DNA of 64,000 nt from Trichomonas vaginalis G3 (lineage: Eukaryota; Parabasalia; Trichomonadida; Trichomonadidae). The stretch covers positions 34,006,082 to 34,070,081 of the forward strand of contig NC_067207.1 in assembly GCF_026262505.1 (NCBI RefSeq), in the 5' to 3' direction. The translations under genes were made by a program, and so were the position numbers. The notes under the pieces were generated by a model. The model did not search any database. It was not told the origin of the DNA and worked only from the letters and a program-made list of their open reading frames with translations. This document shows, piece by piece, positions 36,011 to 47,139 of this stretch. The first letter of the stretch is position 1. Each line of letters starts with the position of its first letter.

Positions 36011-39000
36011 TTATATGTCATAATAGAACCCACTCCGACCAAGCTTTACTTTCTTCCTGACTGAGTTTTTAACTCTTCTTTTTCCTTCATTGCCCTCTGC
36101 TTGAAGTTGTTGCATCTTTGCATTATGTTCATCTAGTATGTTGCAAATTTCCCATGTCCTTTTTGCCTTTGGGCTCTGGTCGCCCATCTCAGGTAACCTA
36201 TATCCTAGAAAGAGTTTGTCATAGTTTGTATTTGAGTCGTTGCGTATTGTTTGCATGACTCTTTCCTGAGTTTCCGGTTCAAGCTCTTCAAACAGTGCTG
36301 TCCATATGGAATATGCTCGTTTTCCAAATATATGTTTTTTGTAGCCATTCTGGTTTTCTTTCCATGTTACCACTATATCTTTTGTGAATGGGAAAGCTTT
36401 TACCCAATCTTTCAGTCTTGCGTCGTTTATTTCTGTAGTTGGTTTTATTTTGTCAAGGAACATGTTTTTCAATACTAACATTTCATTGGTACTGTCCATT
36501 TGAGTTTTCTTAAATATTCATCCCTTCTCGGTTCATTGTCTGCAAAGTAAGTTTTTATGACATTTTGTAAACTTTCGTTTGCAAGGTCATGTACAATAGG
36601 TTCTCTTCCTTCTGTCTCCCTAACTTTCTTTCTAACTCTTCACCAAATATACCATCTTTATGGTTCTGTGTAGTTCTTTGAGATAAATGTTCTAGAACGT
36701 CAGGTGTTTATATTTCCATCAGCCATGTTCATTTCATACTGGTCCAAAATATCTGCATGTTTCATATCTTTCAATGGCATTAAAGCCGCGCTGAAAATAC
36801 CAGCTATATCTGGTTCACCATTTCACTTCCATTGCGTCTACAACTTCTTGGAATTGTGGTTGTAAGTTTATGAACCACCTATCCGGGTTAGCTTTATGAC
36901 CCCATCATTGTAGTTCCATCGTCTGCAGAAACAAAAGTAGGTTTGTTTCCATCTTGGTTAGGTTCTGAATGAACTTTAAACAATGTTTCATTTCTATATG
37001 TTTTCTTGAAATTTAACCTTTTATTTTCACCGAGTTCATCCAAAGATTGAACGTTAAATGCTCGTAAGTAAAAAGGGTTGTTGTATTTGTGTACATTTTT
37101 TTTCAGTTCTTCCATTCTAATGCTGAATATTTTCATCTGGTGCTGGAGTCTTTGTATGTCGGCAAACATTTTTCGATATTCTTCTACTATGTCAGCCGAA
37201 TTTTTTTTAGACTCTTGGAAATATTCCATATTCTCCGCATACTCTTGTTGAGGGTCAAGATTTTTCGGCTGTTCCAAATCTTCATCTAGTTCTGTGAAGT
37301 TAGTTTCCAAAGGAGCGACTTGTTCGTTTTCCTTCAGGCTCTTCTAGCTGTTGTTGCTAAACTATTTCTTCCATGTCTGGTTGTATCTGAACTTCTTCCT
37401 GTGGAGTTTCTTGTACCTCATCTGCTGGCATTTTCATATATTCCGAGACCGTTTTTAACAAGTTCCCTATTTAAGTTCATCTGCATTCATAAGCCTTTCT
37501 TCTTTCGTTCCGTCTCTATTTTTTACGCGTTTCATGAAGATAGTTGAATCATCATTTAGCTCTGACACAAATATCTCGAGGTAAATTCGTTCATGTCATT
37601 TGGATGATTAGCTATTAAATCATATCCCTTTGCGAGCTTGTATTTTCAGGTTTGAAATTATATCCGATTTGGTGTTGAGCCATAAGCTAAATAGGTTCGG
37701 GGTCAGTATTTCTTCCTTGAACTTTCTAATAGCTTCATTTATATCTGTCACTTAAAGTCAAGAGTATCTGGGTAACCATAATTTTCCTTAAGCATTTTTA
37801 AGAATTCTTGGTTTCCTTGTTCTCTACTTCTTTTATGTCCTTGCTCTGTTTGTGGTTGTTGCTGTGCTGGATTTTGAACTGTTGGTTGTGGTGCAGTGTT
37901 TTGAACTGTTGGTTGTGGTGCAGTGTTTTGAACTGTTGGTTGTGGTGCAGTGTTTTTGAACTGTTGGTTGTTGTGTTGGTTGTTGTGTTGGTTTTGGTGC
38001 ATGCCTGTGTCTGTGTCCATGTGACGATGTAAATGTTTTAGGTAGTCCTGGTGCAGGTGCTTCTCTTGGAGGTTTGGTGGTATATAAGTTCCACTAGCTA
38101 GTATATAAGTTCCACCAGCTGGTATATAAGTTCCACCAGCTGGCACATATGTTTCCATCTGCAGCATAATGTCCTACCTGACTTTTCGTTCTTAGAAAGC
38201 ATTTACTAGGTCTGTTTTGGTCTGTTGTAACTCTTTTTCTTGACTTTTCACAACAGTTGCTTAACGGCGTCATAGGCACTTTGAACTGCCTGTCTCGTTG
38301 CTGCATCTTTATTTTCGTCATATTTTTGTGCTACTTCTTTTAACTCTTTGTCGAAACCTTCAGACTTCAGTTTTTTCCAGATGAGAAGTCGTTTCACTTG
38401 TTTCACCCTTACTATGAAGAGCTTCGAAGGCGTTCTTAAAGTCAGCATTTTTAAAGCTTCATTTGAACTGTCTTCATCCGCTTGTATTTTTGTCCTTATT
38501 GACCCTATGAGTTGGGCTGCTTTAGCGTTGGCTTGGGCATCTACCAGTCATTGTTAGCTTTTATATACTCTGCGCTTTTCATTGCCTTTTGCATAGCCGC
38601 GTCGTTATTTTTACTTTCTTGTGCTAAGTTTCATACTGTACGGTTTGGTTTTGCAACTGTAAAAGTTTTTCTGCCTTTACATTTGCTTCAACTTCCTTTT
38701 TATACTCATCGCTATCCATATATGTTTCAGGGCTTTTTGTTTTATCTTTTTCTCTTCATCTTTCAGTACTTTATATTGAGTAGTATGGTTTTTTTCAAAA
38801 TTTATAACATCTTGTTCCATTTTTGCTACTTCTGCTGCTTTTTCTGACACTTTTTTCGCATATTCCTCTGTACTTAGTTCTTTCAGTTGTTCTTCTTTCT
38901 TCTTTTCTCTACGTTTAACTCATTGAGTTTCTTTGTGTGTCTTCATATTCTAGTTTCTTTTCGTTTTCACTTATTTGTTTCTGTATGTCTATGTTTGACT

Positions 39001-39301
39001 TTTTGACATCTGTTATTTGATTTTTGAGTGAACTCAAATTCATTTGACTTTGAGGGTTATAGGCTGTTCCGTCTGCAGCTCCACCATAGCCTGCCATTTT
39101 CGCTAAAAGTGCCGCTCTTAAACCTCCACTCTGTGCACCAAAAACTCGGTTTAAAAGCATAGGGTTGCTTGACATTTGTTGCAACATAGTGGGGTCATTC
39201 AGCATTTGTTGTTGCAACTGTTGTTGTGGTGTCAGTTTTACTATTGGATGTTTCAATGCTCTCTTCCTCTTACGTATATTCTTACGTAGCTTACGTGGCA
39301 T
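36011..39301 (-). pseudogene. Coiled-coil and Gln/Pro-repeat protein, element B, broken
   Basis: Homologue of 3134-6403. The Pro/Gln repeat is shorter here and a second short repeat (GGTYIPA type, about four units near 38085-38150) is expanded. Many breaks. Confidence 0.65.
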
Positions 39302-39450
39302 TTTAAGTGAAGTTAAAAAGCGGTTTTTGACAGATGTTTATTGTGACTTCTTCGTAAAGACTTTATTGTGACTTCTTCGTAAAGACTTTGTTGAGTTTTT
39401 CGTAAAGACTTTGTTGAGATTTCTTCGTAAATGACCCAAAAATATATTTT

Positions 39451-39498
39451 AGGTGAAGAGGTGAGATTTCACCTCTTTTTTCACCTCATTTCTCACCT
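39451..39498 (+). repeat. 48-nt five-box module, AGGTGA dialect
   Basis: Boxes AGGTGAAG, AGGTGAGA, TTTCACCT, TTTCACCT, TCTCACCT; mirror of 16735-16782. Preceded by GACCCAAAAATATATTTT. Confidence 0.8.
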
Positions 39499-39722
39499 CT
39501 TGAATTTTCATGAATTTCTTCGTAAAGACTTTGTTAAGACTTCTTCATCTAATTTCTCATGAACTTTCTTGTCTATGTTTTGTTGAGATTTCTTCGTAAA
39601 GACTTTGTTGAGATTTCTTCGTAAAGACTTTGTCAAGATTTCATCGTAAAGACTTTGTTGAGATTTCTTCGTAAATGACCCTAGTAGTATATTTTTGGTG
39701 TAAATTTCATGAAAATTCAAGA

Positions 39723-39770
39723 GGGTGAAAAATTAGGTGAAAAAACAGGTGAAATCTCACCTCTTCACCT
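39723..39770 (-). repeat. 48-nt five-box module, AGGTGA dialect
   Basis: Inverted; the distal box reads GGGTGAAA. Followed by AAACATTATTTTTGGTGT. Confidence 0.8.
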
Positions 39771-39808
39771 AAACATTATTTTTGGTGTAAATTTCATGAA
39801 AATTCAAG

Positions 39809-39857
39809 AGGTGAGAAAAGAGGTGAAAAAAACAGGTGAAATCTCACCTCTTCACCT
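39809..39857 (-). repeat. 48-nt five-box module, AGGTGA dialect
   Basis: Inverted copy, about one base longer than standard. Confidence 0.75.
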
Positions 39858-39896
39858 AAACATTATTTTTGGTGTAAATTTCATGAAAATTCAAGA

Positions 39897-39944
39897 GGGT
39901 GAAAAATTAGGTGAAAAAACAGGTGAAATCTCACCTCTTCACCT
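39897..39944 (-). repeat. 48-nt five-box module, AGGTGA dialect
   Basis: Inverted copy, identical in layout to 39723-39770. Confidence 0.8.
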
Positions 39945-40016
39945 AAACATTATTTTTGGTGTAAAATTCTGAGTAAAATGACAGATGGAACACATACTTT
40001 TTCAGTAAGTACATAT

Positions 40017-40064
40017 GGGGTAGAAAAGAGGGTAGAAAACGGGGTAGATATACCCTTCTACCCT
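40017..40064 (-). repeat. 48-nt five-box module, GGGTAGA dialect
   Basis: Read on the minus strand: AGGGTAGA, AGGGTATA, TCTACCCC, GTTT, TCTACCCT, CTTT, TCTACCCC. Exactly 48 nt with the boxes at the same offsets as in the AGGTGA dialect, although most bases in them differ. Followed by AAAATATATTTTTGTCTG. Confidence 0.85.
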
Positions 40065-40316
40065 AAAATATATTTTTGTCTGATTTACGCTCATTACGAT
40101 GAAGTTTTGACAAAGTCTTTACGAAGAAATCTTGACAAAGTCTTTACGAAGAAATCTTGACAAAGTCTTTACGATGAAGTTTTGACAAAGTCTTTACGAT
40201 GAAGTTTTGACAAGTCTTTACGATGAAGTTTTGACAAAGTCTTTACGATGAAATCTGACAAAGTCTTTACGATGAATTCTGACAAAGTTTTACGATGAAA
40301 TTCATGAAAATTCAAG

Positions 40317-40362
40317 AGGTGAAAAATGAGTGAAAAAAAGGTGAAATCTCACCTCTTCACCT
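40317..40362 (-). repeat. 48-nt five-box module, AGGTGA dialect, slightly short
   Basis: Inverted, about 46 bases, followed by AAAATATATTTTTATTGA. Some divergence. Confidence 0.65.
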
Positions 40363-40519
40363 AAAATATATTTTTATTGAATTCTGTATAATATTCTGAG
40401 TAATATGACAGATGTTATATAACACTTTCTCCGGTTTATAGACCTCTCTCATATTCTATCTTCATATCAAAACTCATAGTCTGTTTGTCTCTAAGACTTC
40501 ATTATACTAAACATCTTCA

Positions 40520-40549
40520 GGGCTAGAAGCACGAAGTGCCTGGAAGCCC
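40520..40549 (-). repeat. 31-nt type hairpin (30 nt here), GGCAC/GTGC variant
   Basis: Same outer stem and loops as 7082-7112, one base shorter in the inner stem. Followed by CCACTACC and about 26 T residues. Confidence 0.75.
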
Positions 40550-40554
40550 CACTA

Positions 40555-40586
<32 letters not shown>

Positions 40587-40589
<3 letters not shown>

Positions 40590-40973
40590 ATAATATATAA
40601 GGAATTTTATTAAAAATAGAAATTTAAATATAAAAAATTTAATAGTTAATTTAAGTTTGTTTTTATTTTTATTTAGACTGTTTTCATAGGAATTGAAGGT
40701 GAGAGGTATATAGTATGCTATATACCTGCACCATTCAATTCAAACTCTAAATGGGAGAAACTTTGTTTGTATGTTATCTTATGAAAGCAAAGTTTCTCCC
40801 ATTTAGAGTTTGAATTGAATGGTGCGAGGTATATAGTATGCCTATATACCTCTCACCCTTCAATTCCTATGAAAACAGTTCTAAAATAAAAATAAAAAAC
40901 AAACTTAAATTAACTATTAAATTTTTTTATTTAATTTCATATTTTAATAAAATTCCTTATATATTATAATTAA
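40587..40973. repeat. 390-bp palindromic spacer 2 between elements B and C
   Basis: The arms (TGAGAGGTATATAG..., CCATTCAATTCAAACTCTAA, ATGGGAGAAACTTTG) pair with their complements around a spacer of about 22 bases near 40770-40790. Each arm also contains a nested hairpin AGGTATATAG/CTATATACCT. The outer ends carry AATTATAATATATAAGGAAT and its reverse. No gene. It could be a fold-back element or a collapsed host inverted duplication. Confidence 0.8.
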
Positions 40974-41003
40974 AAAAAAAAAAAAAAAAAAAAAAAAGGT
41001 AGT

Positions 41004-41033
41004 GGGCTTCCAGGCGCGTTGCGCCCTCTAGCC

Positions 41034-41034
<1 letters not shown>
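41004..41034 (+). repeat. 31-nt modular hairpin, GGCGC/GCGCC variant
   Basis: Preceded by poly(A) and GGTAGT. Same variant as 7001-7031, in the opposite orientation. Confidence 0.8.
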
Positions 41035-41066
<32 letters not shown>

Positions 41067-41072
41067 TAGTGG

Positions 41073-41101
41073 GGGCTTCCAGGGCTGCGCCCCTCTAGCC
41101 C
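41073..41101 (+). repeat. 31-nt type hairpin (29 nt here), GGGC/GCCC variant
   Basis: Preceded by its own poly(A) and GGTAGTGG. One base pair shorter in the inner stem than 15760-15790; pairing is kept because both sides lost a base. Confidence 0.8.
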
Positions 41102-41235
41102 CTGAAGATGTTTAGTATATAATGAAGTTCTTATATACGGGTCTTCCAGGAGCTTTTCACAAAATATATATGTTTTCATGTTTTGTCACTTTTCTGTCAC
41201 TTTTCAGGTAAAAACATTTTTATATTAATATAAAA

Positions 41236-42042
41236 ATGAATTTTACAAAAACCGTTACCCTTCTTTGGAAATAAGAGTAGATGTAAAGATATTCTATTGA
41301 GAGAACTTAAGAAACTACCGAATGTCTAACATTTGTAGATTTGTTCGGTGGAAGTTTTATATATTCTCATTTTGCCATACTGTATTTCCTGACTCAAAGA
41401 TTATATGCAATGACTTCGACAACTATATGAACCGTCTCAAACATATACCAACACAAACAAAATATGAAAGAGTTAAAAGAAAAGATACCTATAGTAAGAT
41501 GGAACGTATACCATTAGATAAGAAAATACTGTCAGAGAGGTTTTGAAAAAGGCAGAGTATATTGACTGGGATAGTATATCTGCTAGACTATTATATAGTG
41601 GGCTATAAGAGTTCATGACATTGAAACACTTATGTCAAAAGTTTTATATCTTAACTATACAAATGTTTTCAAAGAAACATAGAAAAATATTGAGGGTATA
41701 GAGTTTGTGAGATGTCATTGGACAGAGTTGTATGAAAAATATAAAGACAAGGAAAATGTTTTCTTTATAGTGGACCCGCCGTTCTATAACACATGGGATT
41801 TTCAATACCAAGTAGACTGGACTTTGAGAGACTCTTTAGAAACTTTAGACGTTTTACATAACCATCCATGCTTTTACTTTACATCCGATAAAAGTGGTTT
41901 GGAAAGTGTCATGAGATGGTTAGAGGACATACATGACTATGAGTTTAGATACGATAAGATAGAATATGAGAGAGGTCCTATAAACTGGAGAAAGTGTCAT
42001 AACAAAGAAATTTTACTAGTAAGTAAATGTGGTTTGAAATAG
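41236..42042 (+). pseudogene. N6-adenine methyltransferase, element C, broken
   Basis: Homologue of the open gene at 16944-17762; the catalytic DPPF region lies in the well-kept second half. Several breaks. Upstream TTTTGTCACTTTTCTGTCAC is the element-A type of leader region. Confidence 0.75.
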
Positions 42043-42158
42043 GACTACTTGTTTTAGGTTTTTCCATTGTGTCATTTACTTATTTGACGTGGCAGAAAGA
42101 TATAGAGAATATGAAGAATGAACCAATGCCTGCAAATGTTCAGCATATGTACTCGTAA
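42027..42158 (+). pseudogene. 43-residue membrane protein, element C, broken
   Basis: Same overlapping position as 17747-17878. One or two breaks. Confidence 0.45.
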
Positions 42159-42181
42159 GAGATATTTTTATCTAATATTAA

Positions 42182-42541
42182 ATGGACGCACAGAACTTAG
42201 CGAATGCACAGCAACCTGGACAACCAAACCAGAGAATATTCAAATGAAGTTAGAATACAAACTGCAATGGCAAACTATGGTCAAGTGCCAACAGATGTAC
42301 AAATGCAAACTGCCATGTCAAATGACGCTGCGTTAGGCTTACCACCATGGTATGCAAATATGAGATGGAAAGAGTTTTATACAACCCTGAAGTGGGATAT
42401 AAACAACTCTATGCAGATGACGCGAACACAGGAGTTGACCCAGAGTATGTTTTCTACCAGAGGAGAAATAGAATGTATGAGCTCCAGTTAAAGAATGCTA
42501 TGGAACTCAACAGGAAACGTAAGAGACTAGGCGGACATTAG
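42182..42541 (+). pseudogene. Unknown 120-residue protein, element C, broken
   Basis: Homologue of 17902-18264, nearly identical where readable. A few breaks. Confidence 0.55.
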
Positions 42542-42559
42542 ATTTTTACATATAGTAAA

Positions 42560-42802
42560 ATGGGTTTCTTTGGAAGAATAGGAAACTTCTTTCGAAATGT
42601 TGGAAGAGGTATATGGAATGGAATAAAAAACCGTAGGAAGAGGAATTTGGAACGGAGTCAAAAATATTGGTAAAAGAGTAGGTCAGTTCGTTGGTATTAT
42701 ACCTAAAGACCCTGAACCAGAAGAACAAGCTCCTGTTATACAACAGCCTGAACCTGCACCACAGTCTAGTTGGCAACCAAATCCACACCTCAACCGTATT
42801 AA
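42560..42802 (+). pseudogene. Amphipathic 80-residue peptide, element C, broken
   Basis: Homologue of 18283-18525. A few breaks. Confidence 0.55.
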
Positions 42803-42804
42803 AA

Positions 42805-43650
42805 TTATATTTTTACCGTTCGATAGTAGTTGTATATGAAACTAAGTTCTAAGTAAAACGCGTGGTATAATGGAACTATTCTCTTCTTCCATCTGTTGTA
42901 AACCATACTTGAAAGTCTGAAATACTTCCACTCGGTGGTTCATATAGCTTTGTAGGTTTTTCGTAAAAGTCATTTGCCAAGCATAAAAAAGAGTTTTGGG
43001 CGCCAGAAAATGAAGCATGAACTATAATAGCATCTGAGTCGAAAACATCTTTAAATAAATATGGTTCATCTCTTGCATATCGACTGTAAATATTTGCTAA
43101 AGGAAGTTCGACTTCTGATTTAACATTCTTTGCAAATAATACCATGACATTGCAGTGAATTCTGTATATATTTGTTCGTCTTTCTTTGGATTGTCTTCGT
43201 AGATTTGAAATGACACTTGTGAATTTTGTTTGTCATATACAATTCTCACATAAAGTGTGCTCTCGGTATTTGCATATTCATCAGCATATTTTGCATAACA
43301 TGAATTTATTTTATCTTCTATATTTTTTAACGCAGTCTGTAGAGAAGATGAAAGGTCAACTTGTATTAGCTCAATTTCTTCCCACATTTTTCGTTTCCCT
43401 TCAGATATATAATCTATATGAAACCTTACAATAAATGGAAAACTTTTATCTTCTACAGACACAAACTTCATTCTACGAAAGCCAATAGCTTTTGTGACAG
43501 ATGGTCTCTTAGCCATCTTAATGGGTAGTCAAAACGATAGCCTTCATGCTTTACGGTCTCTGTCTCAAACTTTTGACCGACATTAGTAAAAAGTTCATCT
43601 AATGGTTTAGTTGTAGCAACTCTTGAATTTTCTTTTTCTATTGGAAGCAT
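42805..43650 (-). pseudogene. 282-residue variable-core protein, element C, broken
   Basis: Ends nearly identical to 18528-19376 but the middle (MKFVSVEDKSFPFIVRFHID, later TALKNIEDKINSCYAKYADE) only distantly alike. A few breaks, so the conservation pattern rather than coding status is the informative part. Confidence 0.55.
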
Positions 43651-43667
43651 ATTTTATCTAGAATAAA

Positions 43668-44956
43668 ATGTCAAATGAAACAGCGTCTATGAGAGAAATA
43701 CAACACAACCGACAACTCATTATGCAAGCTCTAAATAAGAACACAACAAACTTTTCAAACTATTCTAAGATATCTGAGTCATTGAAAGAAGGAAACTTAA
43801 AACTGACATTAAACCCAATGACAGATGAGTTTCTATTTCAAGACAACAAGAACCATACTGTTTGTATAAATCCAACAAAAAGAACTTTAAACGAGAACCT
43901 ATAGATGAACTTCTTTTGAAAGCAGATATTGACAACAAAGCTGACAAAGAGTATGTCATTGAAAAAGTTCAAGAAGAACATGACAGAGCAGATGCAACAT
44001 ATGCAACAAAAGAGGATGTTGAAAAGAAAGCTGACAAAGAGTATGTTGACGATGAGTTAGCATATCTGGCTAGTGGGTTAGTGAAGAAGGCAGATAAGGA
44101 ATATGTGGATGAAAAAGACAATGAAATTATAAAAAGGGTTGACTGGTACCATGAACGGACATCGAAGATTTTAAAAACTAAAGCCGATACAGGATGGGTT
44201 TCAGGATGTTTAGACCTTAAAGCCGACAAAGAAACTGTAGATATGTTGACACAAACGGTTTCAAGTCATACCAGAGGTTTAATGGAAGATGGACAACAGT
44301 TGAAAGAGCTTGAGAAAGGTGTTACAGAGTTAAGGAATACAAAAGCAGACTCGACATGGATAAAAGGATATGTAGATGCAACAAAAGAACGTATTTTCGC
44401 ATGGACAGAAGGAACATACCCACAAAAATATCATAGACATAGCATCTCTGACGTAAATGAACTTGAAGAAAAGTTATATAAAAAAGCAGACAAAACAGAG
44501 CTTCAAACATTAAAGACAGAAATACTTCAAACAGTATATCCTATAGGTTCTATTTATACGTCAATGAACTCTACCAGACCAGAAGTAGTACTTGGTTTTG
44601 GAACTTGGACTCAAATAGTCGACAGGTTTTTGTATTGTGCAAACTCTTCAAAGGAAACAGGTGGAAGTAAAACGATTTCAGGTGAAAATTTACCTGCACA
44701 CAGTCACTACATAGATTTAAGTACATCTCAAGCAGGTTGGCATAAGCATAGATATTGGGATTGGTCAGGAATGACAAAAGGTAAAGGATATGATGTTAAA
44801 GACGACGTTAAGTTTGCTATAAATTGTTACTGGAGTGACACTCAGGGAGAAGGAAACCATACACATTTCGTTTCAGGGTATACGCAAACAACGGGACAAA
44901 GTAAAGACTACATGCCACCTTACATGACAGTTTACGCATGGTATAGAATTGCTTAG
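43668..44956 (+). pseudogene. Phage-like tail-fibre protein, element C, one break
   Basis: Head and C-terminal domain match 19395-20630; the shaft is different, with more DKEYVD-type repeats (KKADKEYVDDELAYLASGLV, KADKEYVDEKDNEIIKR) and a long coiled coil. The C-terminal domain keeps YPIGSIYTSMNST and LPAHSH but differs around the loop before GMTKGKGYDV. About one break near the head. Confidence 0.75.
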
Positions 44957-45911
44957 TCGTCATTTTCAACTTCTTTAGCATATTCGTCAGGAGTTGTCTT
45001 ATATTTGTTAGGAACAGTCTTTGAAAGTATACCACCTTGAACCTTAACAAGTTTGAAACGAGGTCTGACAATAGTAGTTTTATCTTCTGCTTGCAGTCTG
45101 TACATTTTGCCATGTTTGCCTAAAACTTCATAATATTCTCTTGTATACTTTCTTCTATTTTTACGAACACGAATGCGAGTACCTGTCGAGTTCCCATTGT
45201 TGTCATAGTCAATAGTATTTTCATATGGGTCGCGTTTAGGTATTTCTATTTTTACTTTGTCACCTTTCTTAAGTTTGAAGCCTGGCATTCTTTCTTGTTT
45301 GTCTCTTTTGACTAAACTATTAAATATATAGTCTTTCTCTAAGTCGGGGTTGTTTTTTCATTTCTTCAGGGGAGTGGTTTCCCAAACCTTTTGTTTACGG
45401 GTATTGTAAATATTTAAAACTTGTCTCATCTTTGCCATGGAGAAGTGTCTATACTTGTCGTCATATGACATTTCATCTACCTCACCACCTTGTGGTTGGT
45501 TTAAGTCTCTTAAGATTTTTATACAACTGTCAATGACACCAAGAGCAGAATGGTTTTGGTCGACAATGAAATATTGGTTTACATTTTTTGAACGCAGATA
45601 GTTTTTAATATCGTCTGATTTGAAAGAACTTTCACAGTCAGATGTCAGTTTTGTTGGATGGTATTTGTCAACAAATATTGTCAAAGCAGTTTTCACATCT
45701 AAAATATTTTTGGACTGTAATGGTATGGCTTCACAGTATCTTGTGTTTGACCGACAAATATTAGCCAGTATGGTGGTCCGTCTTCTCTATACCTCGGAAT
45801 GTTTTCCAAGATATCCATAAACCAAGCATTTGGTGTTGAACTAAAGATTTTTACCATGAGTGCTTTCTTTGTCGCTTTAGAAACATAGGGGTCCTTGTTT
45901 GGATTCGTCAT
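44953..45911 (-). pseudogene. Polinton integrase, element C, broken
   Basis: Same gene as 20627-21588, with the same 4-base overlap with the tail fibre. A few breaks. The SH3-like C-terminal part is identical to that of B. Confidence 0.75.
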
Positions 45912-45928
45912 TTTTTACCCTATAAGAA

Positions 45929-46330
45929 ATGGGTTTATTTGGCGCATTAGCAGGAGTTGCATCCAGATTTTTGCCCGCAGTGGGAACAATAGCCAGAGGT
46001 GTATTTGGAGTTGGAAGGAAGATTTTGAGTACATTAGGTATACTTAAAGAGAAAGCACAACCTATTATACAAACTGTACAGAAAGGTTGGGATGTAGCAC
46101 GAGATGCAGCAAATCTTATTCCAAATCCTGAAACAAGAGGAAAAGTTCAAGGATGGATGGACAATGTAGGAAGACAAGCAGGAAACTATTATAACAAAGC
46201 AAATGACTACTATAACCAAGCAGGACACTATATGGACCAAGGTGAAAGATTCTTTAACAGAGGATATAACCATGCACAACAGTGGGTAAACAATAACCAA
46301 CCTCAACCGCCTCAAACGTGGGGAATGTAA
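45929..46330 (+). CDS. 133-residue amphipathic virion-like protein
   Basis: Residues 1-45 are Gly/Ala/Phe-rich and amphipathic (MGLFGALAGVASRFLPAVGT, then GRKILSTLGI); about 45-75 a helix (AQPIIQTVQKGWDVARDAAN); about 80-133 a Tyr/Asn/Gln-rich tail ending PQPPQTWGM. This looks like a small membrane-active or core virion protein, similar in style to the 80-residue peptide. It lies 17 bases from the divergent integrase start. Confidence 0.6.
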   Translation: MGLFGALAGVASRFLPAVGTIARGVFGVGRKILSTLGILKEKAQPIIQTVQKGWDVARDAANLIPNPETRGKVQGWMDNVGRQAGNYYNKANDYYNQAGHYMDQGERFFNRGYNHAQQWVNNNQPQPPQTWGM

Positions 46331-46349
46331 AATTTTTTACTGAGATGAA

Positions 46350-46505
46350 ATGAACAATACAGCATTGAGACAAATGGGTTCAAGATGGATTTGTCGGCTT
46401 CCAGCAGTTACACAACCACGTGTTTGTCAAGTTCTTCCTATACCTCAAGAAGTTTTAGACCGACTTAAAAAACCTAAACAACCAGTTGAAAACAAACCAA
46501 ACTAA
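46350..46505 (+). CDS. Unknown 51-residue basic protein
   Basis: Same length as 22028-22183 and nearly the same sequence (one substitution near the end). Preceded by TTTTTTACTGAGATGAA. Confidence 0.6.
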   Translation: MNNTALRQMGSRWICRLPAVTQPRVCQVLPIPQEVLDRLKKPKQPVENKPN

Positions 46506-46523
46506 AATTTTTACTGAGATGAA

Positions 46524-47108
46524 ATGACCGAAGAAGTTGAAACGGTAGATTTGACACCACAAACAAAAAGTTCAGAACCATTGTCAAAACCTGTCAAAGA
46601 ACTTACAGATGAAGAGAAAAATTCAATAATAGAAAGTGCCAGGTCTGGAAATACAAACCCTAACTACAAAGTCACTTTTCATAGAAATGGAACGGCTAGT
46701 ATCTCAAAAAAGAAACAGACTCTCACAAATAAAATATTGAAGTCTGAAGGAGCTTTCGAGACAACAGATGGAAAAGTTTACTTCACTGACCAACAGTTCA
46801 TTATAGAACATCTCATTGACTTAGAGTCGAAATATTCTAAACTTTACAACAAACACAAAAAGTTGAAAGGAAAACAAAAACAAATGGCATATGATATTTA
46901 TGAAGATGTTGACGACACAACTGTTCCTGCAGGTGAGGTAAAGTCAGAGGAACCGAAAAGTGACGAAAAACCGATAGAAGAAGAGAAACCAAAAACGGAA
47001 GATAAACCAAAACCAAAGTTTAGTTTCAATACTAAACCAAGTCAACCTTCATTAGCTGGTATGGGTTGGCGTCAAAGACTTATGGCAGCAGGTGGTTATG
47101 TAAAGTAA
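46524..47108 (+). CDS. Unknown 194-residue protein upstream of the polymerase
   Basis: Acidic head (TEEVETVDLTPQTK), a middle with VTFHRNGTASISKKKQTLTN and a helical part (FIIEHLIDLESKYSKLYNKH), then a Pro/Glu/Lys linker and a closing GMGWRQRLMAAGGYVK. It ends 31 bases before the polymerase start. In protein-primed systems a terminal protein or binding protein is often encoded next to the polymerase; nothing here proves that role. Confidence 0.6.
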   Translation: MTEEVETVDLTPQTKSSEPLSKPVKELTDEEKNSIIESARSGNTNPNYKVTFHRNGTASISKKKQTLTNKILKSEGAFETTDGKVYFTDQQFIIEHLIDLESKYSKLYNKHKKLKGKQKQMAYDIYEDVDDTTVPAGEVKSEEPKSDEKPIEEEKPKTEDKPKPKFSFNTKPSQPSLAGMGWRQRLMAAGGYVK

Positions 47109-47139
47109 AGAAAAAAAATATTTTTTTATTTTTATAAAA
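47109..47139 (+). promoter_or_regulatory. Polymerase-gene leader, element C
   Basis: AATATTTTTTTATTTTTATA plus AAA directly before the ATG; almost the same run precedes the SF3 helicase on the minus strand at 57028-57055. Confidence 0.5.

Larger units (their letters stand above)
15621..40586. mobile_element. Polinton/Maverick element B, both ends present
   Basis: About 25 kb, bounded by poly(A)/poly(T) runs and by terminal inverted repeats of roughly 1.2 kb (about 15681-16900 and 39340-40560) built from 31-nt hairpins, 25-bp minisatellites and 48-nt box modules. It holds a full Polinton gene set: integrase, protein-primed-type polymerase, packaging ATPase, major and minor capsid, plus a methyltransferase, tail fibre, KilA-N genes and HNH nuclease. 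The methyltransferase, tail fibre, ATPase and several small genes are open; roughly forty breaks are spread over the rest, most in the right third. Near-identity to C in many stretches suggests youth. Confidence 0.85.
39302..40586. repeat. Right terminal region of element B
   Basis: Inverted counterpart of 15681-16900: 25-bp units (CGTAAAGACTTTGTTGAGAT type), six 48-nt modules, a short scrap of the methyltransferase gene's 3' part (about 40423-40480, minus strand), one 31-nt hairpin and a poly(T) run. No complete gene. Confidence 0.75.
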
